From Nitrospirota bacterium (lineage in GTDB: Bacteria > Nitrospirota > Thermodesulfovibrionia > Thermodesulfovibrionales > Magnetobacteriaceae), in the NCBI GenBank assembly GCA_015233485.1, contig JADFXO010000248.1, forward strand, positions 1-5,975: DNA of 5,975 nucleotides, written 5' to 3'. Positions 1 through 4,739 of the stretch are shown piece by piece. Positions within the stretch are counted from its first letter, which is position 1, and the number at the start of each line of letters is the position of its first letter. Position numbers and translations under genes: made by a program. The notes beneath the pieces are model-generated. The model worked only from the letters and a program-made list of their open reading frames with translations. It did not search any database and was not told the DNA's origin.

Positions 1-1929
1 GTCCTTCAGGCAATAATCCACATAGAGGACAAGAGGTTTTACGCCCACCACGGTGTGGACTGCTACGCCATTGCCTCAATAGCGTTCAGGAAACTCACAT
101 CTGCGGCAACAAGACGTGGCGCCAGCACAATAACCATGCAGCTTGCCTCTGTCCTAAATGAAGGATTCAAGCCCAAAAAGGGGCGGCGCTCATTCGCCCA
201 GAAGATAAGCCAGATTAAGGCCGCCCTGTCCCTTGAGCGCCAATGGACAAAGGACGAAATTCTTGAGGCCTACCTGAATCTGGTCACTTACAGGGGAGAA
301 CTCACAGGGATTGAGGCGGCGTCAAGGGGGCTTTTTGACAGGGAACCATCGGGGCTTACGCGGGCGCAGTCCCTGCTTTTGGCCGCCCTCGTGGGGGCGC
401 CGAACGCCTCGTATCAGGCCGTAGGAGCGCGGGCATGTCTGTTTGTGAAGGGCCTTCGATGGGATGAGTCCTGTGGGCAAATTAAACAGTTGGCCTATGA
501 GACCCTCTCAGTCCCCTATCAAATCAGGTCTCGAATTGCCTTTGCCCCGCACGCGGCACGGCTTCTGATAAAGGATGGACAACAGGAGGTAGTCTCAACG
601 TTAGACGGCGAACTTCAGCGCGTCGTGCTGGAGAGGCTTGACAGACACCTGATTGCCCTTAAAGACAGCAATGTCTCAGATGGGGCAGTCCTCGTCGTAG
701 AAAACGAGACGGGTGAGATACTGGCCTATGTGGGAAATGGCGGAGGGGCGTTGTCAAGCGCCGTGAAAGTCGACGGTATACGGGCGCAGCGCCAGGCAGG
801 GTCAACCCTGAAACCATTCCTTTATGAATTAGCCCTGGAGCGCGAGTTTTTAACGGCGGCGTCGATTCTGGATGACTCCCCGCTGAGGATTCAAACAACA
901 TCAGGGCTTTTCATCCCGCAAAACTATGAAAAGGATTTTAAGGGGCAGGTAAGCGTAAGGACGGCGCTGTCATCATCTCTGAACGTACCGGCCGTCAGGG
1001 TATTGGAGATTGCAGGGCTTGAGGCCTTTACCGGCAGGCTCAAGGAGCTGGGCTTTAAGGGCTTGAAGGAGGATGCAGAGTTCTACGGCTATGCAATTGC
1101 ACTTGGCTCTTTAGACGTAACCCTATCTGAACTGGTAAACGCCTACAGCACACTTGCCAACGGCGGCATGATGGGAGAGTTGACCCTAAGCCCCGAATCT
1201 GATAACCCTAACCCTGCAGGGCCGATGCAGATACTCGACAACAGGGCCGTCTATATAATATCGAACATACTGTCTGACAGAGGGGCAAGGAGCCTGACCT
1301 TCGGCTTTGAGAATCCCCTTTCGACAAGATTTTGGACGGCGGTTAAGACCGGCACAAGCAAGGACATGCGGGACAACTGGTGCGTGGGATACTCTGGCCG
1401 CTATACGGTTGGCGTGTGGGTTGGAAATTTTTCGGGCGAGCCGATGAGAGATGTAAGCGGCATCACCGGAGCAGCACCGCTTTGGGTAGATGTGATGAGT
1501 TATCTTCACAGCACTGCCCCGTCAAAGCCGCCCGCACCACCGGCCGGCATTACATCTAAAATTGTACGGTTTGAAGACGGCGTGGAGCCAGAGCGCAGCG
1601 AACTGTTCATAAAAGGTACAGAACCCAAGGCCGGCGTAAAGTCTGCCCCCGCGGTAATCAGGCTCAACAGGGAATATGAGGCCCCCCATATAACCTATCC
1701 ACCCTCTGATACAATAATAAGCCTTGACCCGGACATCGGCGAGGCAAATCAAATGGTAGTTTTCCAATATAGCCCGCAATATGAAAAACTCACATGGGCG
1801 CTTAACGGTGAAAAGCTCGTCACACAGGGGACGCCGCGGCTCTGGAAACCCAAAAAGGGAAACTACACGCTTTCGATTATGAACAATGAAAAGAAAATTC
1901 TTGATACAGTATCATTTCAGGTTCGGTGA
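1..1929 (+). CDS. pbpC: Penicillin-binding protein 1C (bifunctional class A PBP), 5' partial
   Basis: This enzyme polymerises glycan strands from lipid II (glycosyltransferase) and cross-links their peptides (transpeptidase) at the outer face of the inner membrane. The frame is open from base 1, so the start, the membrane anchor and roughly the first hundred residues lie outside; 642 residues are visible. Counting from the first visible codon, the GT51 domain opens with the catalytic Glu in HIEDKRFYAHHGVD (Glu 9), followed by RGASTITMQ (39-47) and EAYLNLV (89-95). The transpeptidase domain has the SxxK nucleophile in GSTLK (Ser268, Lys271), SLN (326-328) and KTGTS (449-453), so all three penicillin-binding motifs are intact. 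A C-terminal region of about 90 residues, ending VSFQVR, fits the PBP1C-type C-terminal domain and separates it from PBP1A and PBP1B. The TGA stop lies exactly where IS110-derived sequence begins, so the last codons may have been trimmed. The GTG at 55 is not the start, because conserved catalytic sequence lies before it. Confidence 0.95.
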   Translation, partial: VLQAIIHIEDKRFYAHHGVDCYAIASIAFRKLTSAATRRGASTITMQLASVLNEGFKPKKGRRSFAQKISQIKAALSLERQWTKDEILEAYLNLVTYRGELTGIEAASRGLFDREPSGLTRAQSLLLAALVGAPNASYQAVGARACLFVKGLRWDESCGQIKQLAYETLSVPYQIRSRIAFAPHAARLLIKDGQQEVVSTLDGELQRVVLERLDRHLIALKDSNVSDGAVLVVENETGEILAYVGNGGGALSSAVKVDGIRAQRQAGSTLKPFLYELALEREFLTAASILDDSPLRIQTTSGLFIPQNYEKDFKGQVSVRTALSSSLNVPAVRVLEIAGLEAFTGRLKELGFKGLKEDAEFYGYAIALGSLDVTLSELVNAYSTLANGGMMGELTLSPESDNPNPAGPMQILDNRAVYIISNILSDRGARSLTFGFENPLSTRFWTAVKTGTSKDMRDNWCVGYSGRYTVGVWVGNFSGEPMRDVSGITGAAPLWVDVMSYLHSTAPSKPPAPPAGITSKIVRFEDGVEPERSELFIKGTEPKAGVKSAPAVIRLNREYEAPHITYPPSDTIISLDPDIGEANQMVVFQYSPQYEKLTWALNGEKLVTQGTPRLWKPKKGNYTLSIMNNEKKILDTVSFQVR

Positions 1930-2341
1930 TGTTAGCGGCAGCCAATGGCTGGCAGAGTTAAGCCGCTGCGGGTTGTTGCGAGCAAGTTTTATCCCTCCAC
2001 GAGATATGAGACAACTGAGATTGCTGACGAGGTACAGGCGCAAGCTCAGTGAGACACTTGCAGGAGAAAAGAATAGGCTACAAAAGACGTTAGAAGATGG
2101 AGGGGTGAGGCTCAGTTGTGTTGCCAGTGACATTGACAGCGTTTCAGCGGGCAGAATGATAGACGCTTTAATTGAAGGAAACAAGCCGCTGGATAGAATA
2201 GCGGAGCTGGCATTAGGTAAGCTTCGCTATAAGCAGTCAGAGTTGAGACTATCTCTGGAAGGCAATTTAAGTGACCGGCATCGGTTATTGCTCAAGACAC
2301 GCCATATATTGTGGTTACATACCACAATAGAAGGTATCTGA
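1924..2341 (+). pseudogene. IS110-family (IS116/IS110/IS902) transposase, internal fragment
   Basis: IS110 transposases are DEDD (RuvC-like) recombinases that move elements as circular intermediates. Only about 125 residues of the usual 300-400 remain. Recognisable family sequence starts at GDVSGSQWLAEL, the end of the catalytic domain, where most members read T-D-x-x-D. Here the first Asp is kept and the second is Gly (GGC, one transition from GAC). It continues with GLLRASFIPPRDMRQLR, LTRYRRKL and EKNRLQK, typical of the segment after the catalytic domain, then ALIEG and a helical linker, and fades at about LLLK (base 2296). The residues from there to the TGA at 2339-2341 look like read-through into other DNA. 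The N-terminal catalytic residues, the C-terminal serine domain and the element ends are missing. The ATG at 1886 that opens this frame lies inside pbpC and is not the transposase start. This is a dead remnant; the family call is confident. Confidence 0.88.
2307..2329. repeat. Perfect 9-bp inverted repeat with 5-nt loop
   Basis: The arm TATTGTGGT (2307-2315) pairs with ACCACAATA (2321-2329) around the loop TACAT. It lies just after the point where IS110 similarity ends and before the istA remnant. Neither side carries a run of T, so a factor-independent terminator is unlikely. It could be a subterminal structure of one of the two elements or a leftover of their junction. Confidence 0.55.
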
Positions 2342-2400
2342 TCAACGACAATTAAAATTACCTGATAGAAGGAGCAAGTAAACTATCTAAGTTTTTCAGT

Positions 2401-2408
2401 AAGGAGGG
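2401..2408 (+). promoter_or_regulatory. Strong ribosome binding site of the istA remnant
   Basis: AAGGAGGG lies 6 bases before the ATG at 2415. This near-perfect anti-16S match fixes the istA start and shows that the 5' end of the gene is preserved. Confidence 0.75.
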
Positions 2409-2414
2409 ACTTAT

Positions 2415-2949
2415 ATGGTAACAGATCACCAGATAAGGAGGTTAAAAAAGGTGATGAATCAGGGAAGGACATTGGGAGTATCAGCGGCAAAAGCAGGGAT
2501 GAGCGAAAAGACGGCAAGGAAGTACATGATAGATACGAGGCTGCCGAGTGAACAAAAACTGGCACATGATTGGCGTACCCGAAAGAATCCGTTTTTAGAT
2601 GATTGGATGGAGGTGACGGAAAAACTGATGGTAAATCCCGGGATTAGAGGCAAGGACGTTGTTCGACTATATCCAATGGAGAAATCCTGGCAAATATCAG
2701 GATAACCAGTTAAGAACGTTACAGCGGCATATAAAAATATGGCGGGCGTTGGAAGGCCCGGCGAAAGAAGTCTATTTTAGCCAGATACATATACCTGGTC
2801 GCTTAAGTCAGTCAGATTTTACAAGTATGAATGATTTGATGGTAATGATAAAGGGAGAGCATTTTAAACATCTCTATTATCATTTTGTATTAACGTACAG
2901 CAACTGGGAAACGGGGTGCCTATGTTTTTCAGAGAGTTTTGAGATTTGA
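2415..2949 (+). pseudogene. istA: IS21-family transposase IstA, frameshifted and 3'-truncated
   Basis: IstA is the DDE transposase of IS21 elements and works with the ATPase IstB. The ATG at 2415 follows a strong ribosome binding site. The first frame gives the N-terminal helix-turn-helix part (MVTDHQIRRLKK, SAAKAGMSEKTARKY, WRTRKNPF) up to GIRGKD at 2657, then runs off to a TGA near 2705. The family sequence resumes one base later, from about 2659: LFDYIQWRNPGKYQDNQL, then LQRHIKIWRALEGPAKEV, GRLSQSDFT with the first catalytic Asp, and HFVLTYSNWETG. Removing one base near 2658 restores GKD-LFDYIQ. The protein ends abruptly after CFSESFE with an Ile codon and TGA (2947-2949), where family members continue. 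About 178 of some 500 residues remain, the other two DDE acidic residues are lost and istB is absent. It lies 14 bases from the stop of the convergent kinase gene. Confidence 0.9.
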
Positions 2950-2963
2950 GGCACATTTATTTA

Positions 2964-4355
2964 TTATATAATCTCTGATTTACTCACATCCAAGCTTATA
3001 GTAAACTCCGCCCCTCCGTCTACGTTTCTTACTGTCAAACTGCCGCCCATATGGTTCTCTATTATGATTTTTGACATATATAGTCCAAGCCCCGTGCCTT
3101 TTTCCCTTTTTGTCGAGCAGTATGGTTTAAATATTTCCTTTATAATATTTTCTGATATTCCGCCACCATTGTCTTTGATCAAAACTATTACCTTATCTCT
3201 TTCCTCATTATTGCTAATATGCAAATCAATCAACCCCTGTAAGTCAGCTTCTATCTTTGAAGTAATTGCATCTTTATCGTTATTCAGGATGTTGAGGATC
3301 ACATGCGTGAACTCATTGGGGTATCCATCCACACACAGTATGCTATCCTGATCGGTTCCTATAGAAATATCTACATTACTTTTCTTAAACATTTGGCCGA
3401 ACATCGAAAGCATACCTTCAATGGCAGATTTTACATCAAACCGGACTTTTTCCTTTGATGGCTCGAATAACTTCGTGAAATCATCTATCGTTTTTGACAT
3501 AAAATTAACTTGTTGCATGATTGTATTGACATTATCGTTTACAAGAGTTTCGTCAAGGTTGCCAAAGGCATAAGACTCTTTAATATCCTGTGCTAACATG
3601 CTAATAACATTCAGAGGTTGCCGCCATTGATGAGAAATCAGCCTTATCATTTCGCCCATAGCCGCCATTTTCGATTGCTGAACAAACATCTGTTCATGCA
3701 ATATACGCCTATTAGTTTCTTCAACTACACGCTGCTCAAGAGTCTGGTTTAACTCCTTTATTGCTGTATTTACTGTTGCAAGCTCAGCCGTCCGCTCCAT
3801 AACCCTTCTCTCAAGCTCATAGTGGGCTTTTTGCAGAGCCTCTTCTGCCCTCTTTCTCTCCGAAATATTGGAGACAATGGCAAAAACATAAGACGGCTCT
3901 CTCTTTGTCGAATGAGTGTTACAAGACATATAAACAGGGATGGTGAGACCATAATATTGCAGTTGAAGTTCAGCCGTGCCGCTGCCGCTGAGCGCGTATT
4001 GCCAAAGCGATTCAAATTTCCCTATATATTCTTCTGAGATCAGACTCACAAGCTTTACCCCTATTAAATGCCTGTAATTGATAAGTAGCATATCGGCAAA
4101 CGCCTTGTTACAGTAAAGGATAACACCTTCTTTTGTAAGTGTTAGAGCCCCTTCATTCATTGATTCCACGAGCACCTGATAAATATAGTCCGCATGTTCA
4201 ATTTGATATATCTCAGTGTCATCTTCTTTGGAAACAACGATGGCGTCCACCACGCCGCTACGGAGTGCGTTGAGAATGTCGGTTGCCTGGTCGAGACGTT
4301 TCTGAAGTTCTTCTATTTGTTTAATTAAAGCTACGTCTGATCGTTGTTCAGCCAT
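2964..4355 (-). CDS. Soluble PAS-domain sensor histidine kinase encoded with kaiBC
   Basis: A 463-residue kinase with no signal peptide or membrane helix, so it should sense a cytoplasmic cue. Residues 7-60 are a helical, partly coiled-coil lead-in containing ALRSGVVDAIVV. A PAS domain follows at about 58-165 (MNEGALTLTKEGVILYCNKAF; closing ISERKRAEE). A long coiled coil spans about 165-230. The H box is MGEMIRLISHQWRQPLN with phospho-acceptor His242. The ATP-binding domain has the N box NILNNDKDAI (355-364), G1 DNGGGI (395-400), the F-box-like FKPYCSTK (409-416) and G2 GTGLGL (420-425). Most relatives have Ala where Asp360 stands. There is no receiver or output domain, so it needs a separate response regulator, none of which is in the window. 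The start is the ATG 9 bases after the kaiB stop and in the same frame; a weak GAG-type binding site overlaps that stop. Linkage to KaiB/KaiC suggests it reads the state of the Kai proteins; this is inferred, as it lacks the KaiB-like domain of SasA. Confidence 0.94.
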   Translation of the reverse strand: MAEQRSDVALIKQIEELQKRLDQATDILNALRSGVVDAIVVSKEDDTEIYQIEHADYIYQVLVESMNEGALTLTKEGVILYCNKAFADMLLINYRHLIGVKLVSLISEEYIGKFESLWQYALSGSGTAELQLQYYGLTIPVYMSCNTHSTKREPSYVFAIVSNISERKRAEEALQKAHYELERRVMERTAELATVNTAIKELNQTLEQRVVEETNRRILHEQMFVQQSKMAAMGEMIRLISHQWRQPLNVISMLAQDIKESYAFGNLDETLVNDNVNTIMQQVNFMSKTIDDFTKLFEPSKEKVRFDVKSAIEGMLSMFGQMFKKSNVDISIGTDQDSILCVDGYPNEFTHVILNILNNDKDAITSKIEADLQGLIDLHISNNEERDKVIVLIKDNGGGISENIIKEIFKPYCSTKREKGTGLGLYMSKIIIENHMGGSLTVRNVDGGAEFTISLDVSKSEII

Positions 4356-4364
4356 AGTATAAGC

Positions 4365-4739
4365 TCATTTCCTTTCATCTTTTGCCTTGGTGACTTTCTC
4401 AATATCAAGCCCTACAAGTACATTCTCAGTGTCAGAGAGGTCTCCGATAATCTTCCTCAACGGTAAGGGGATGGTTTTTACCAGAGTCGGGATTGCCACT
4501 ATATCGTCTTGTTGTGCAAGCTTCGGTTCTCTCCTGAGATCTATCACGTCAATTTTATATTTGGAATTAAGGTGTTTTTCACATATCTTGCTGAGATTAG
4601 AGATAGCGGCGACAGATTTAAGAGTCTGACCAGCCACATAAAGCCTTAGCTGCCATGTTGTATGCTCATCTCTTGATTCAGCCTCTTCCGCCATAGGCTC
4701 GTTAGGTTTTCCAACATTCTTTTCATCAACATCATCCAC
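4365..4739 (-). CDS. kaiB: KaiB, clock-type fold-switching protein with N-terminal extension
   Basis: KaiB binds phosphorylated KaiC after switching from a tetrameric ground-state fold to a thioredoxin-like fold, and so resets the KaiC cycle and passes its state on. The core (about residues 29-113 of 124) matches cyanobacterial KaiB along its length: LRLYVAG (31-37), VIDLRREPKLA (65-75), AIPTL (82-86), PLPLRKIIGDLSD (91-103) and VLVGLDI (107-113). Gly110 and Asp112 correspond to the Gly and Asp whose substitution locks cyanobacterial KaiB in the switched fold, so switching should be possible. About 28 mostly acidic residues precede the core, whereas cyanobacterial KaiB has about six. The GTG start is chosen because AAGGAGGG lies 8 bases upstream inside kaiC; an internal ATG (Met16) has no comparable site. 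It overlaps the kaiC stop by 8 bases and is followed by the kinase gene, so the three should be translated together. A KaiB identity is near certain; a circadian role is not shown. Confidence 0.95.
   Translation of the reverse strand: MDDVDEKNVGKPNEPMAEEAESRDEHTTWQLRLYVAGQTLKSVAAISNLSKICEKHLNSKYKIDVIDLRREPKLAQQDDIVAIPTLVKTIPLPLRKIIGDLSDTENVLVGLDIEKVTKAKDERK

Larger units (their letters stand above)
2297..2414 (+). other. Short non-coding stretch, probably left-end leader of the IS21 element
   Basis: These 118 bases separate the last recognisable IS110 codon from the istA start. They contain the 9-bp inverted repeat, two direct copies of ATAGAAGG (2327-2334 and 2365-2372) and the ribosome binding site of the istA remnant. 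IS21-family elements carry repeated motifs near their ends and start istA about this far inside, so the left end probably lies near 2297-2315. A definite terminal repeat cannot be assigned because the right end is gone. Confidence 0.35.
1924..2949 (+). mobile_element. Insertion-sequence debris between two convergent genes (IS110 piece + IS21 piece)
   Basis: About 1 kb made of two unrelated transposase fragments in the same orientation fills almost the whole space between the pbpC stop (1929) and the histidine kinase stop (2964). Neither element keeps both ends. The IS110 part lacks its N- and C-terminal coding regions, and the IS21 part lacks most of istA and all of istB. No flanking target duplication could be recognised. 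The arrangement suggests repeated insertion and deletion in a spot where damage to neither neighbour is lethal. It is inactive as it stands. Confidence 0.8.

Noticed and set aside
1186..1779. Open frames on the minus strand across pbpC, including 659-901 and 1186-1779
   Set aside because: They lie wholly opposite strongly conserved transpeptidase and C-terminal coding sequence, show no recognisable protein features and lack ribosome binding sites; they are shadows.
1886..1888. ATG at 1886 as the start of a complete 151-residue protein
   Set aside because: The first dozen codons lie inside pbpC in another frame and family similarity begins only at about 1924, in the middle of a transposase.
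2307..2329. Inverted repeat as a transcription terminator for pbpC or the kai operon
   Set aside because: No T-run follows on either strand and the stem is AT-rich; it also lies hundreds of bases from both stop codons.
1924..2341. A bridge RNA from the IS110 element
   Set aside because: Bridge RNAs come from the non-coding ends of the element; only internal coding sequence is left here.
2640..2710. Programmed frameshifting in istA
   Set aside because: No slippery heptamer is visible at the shift, IstA is normally made from one continuous frame, and the gene is also truncated, so decay or a sequencing error is simpler.
2916..2954. GTGCCT/AGGCAC inverted repeat near the end of the istA remnant as a terminator for the kinase gene
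   Set aside because: Only six pairs with a 27-base loop, and no T-run; a match of this size is expected by chance.
3064..4037. Plus-strand open frames opposite the histidine kinase and kaiBC, and the minus-strand frame at 3770-4015
   Set aside because: They overlap conserved kinase or Kai motifs in other frames and have low-complexity Ser/Leu/Ile content typical of antisense translation.
2964..4355. Kinase as a SasA orthologue
   Set aside because: SasA starts with a KaiB-like domain; this protein starts with a helical segment and a PAS domain, so only the kinase core is shared.
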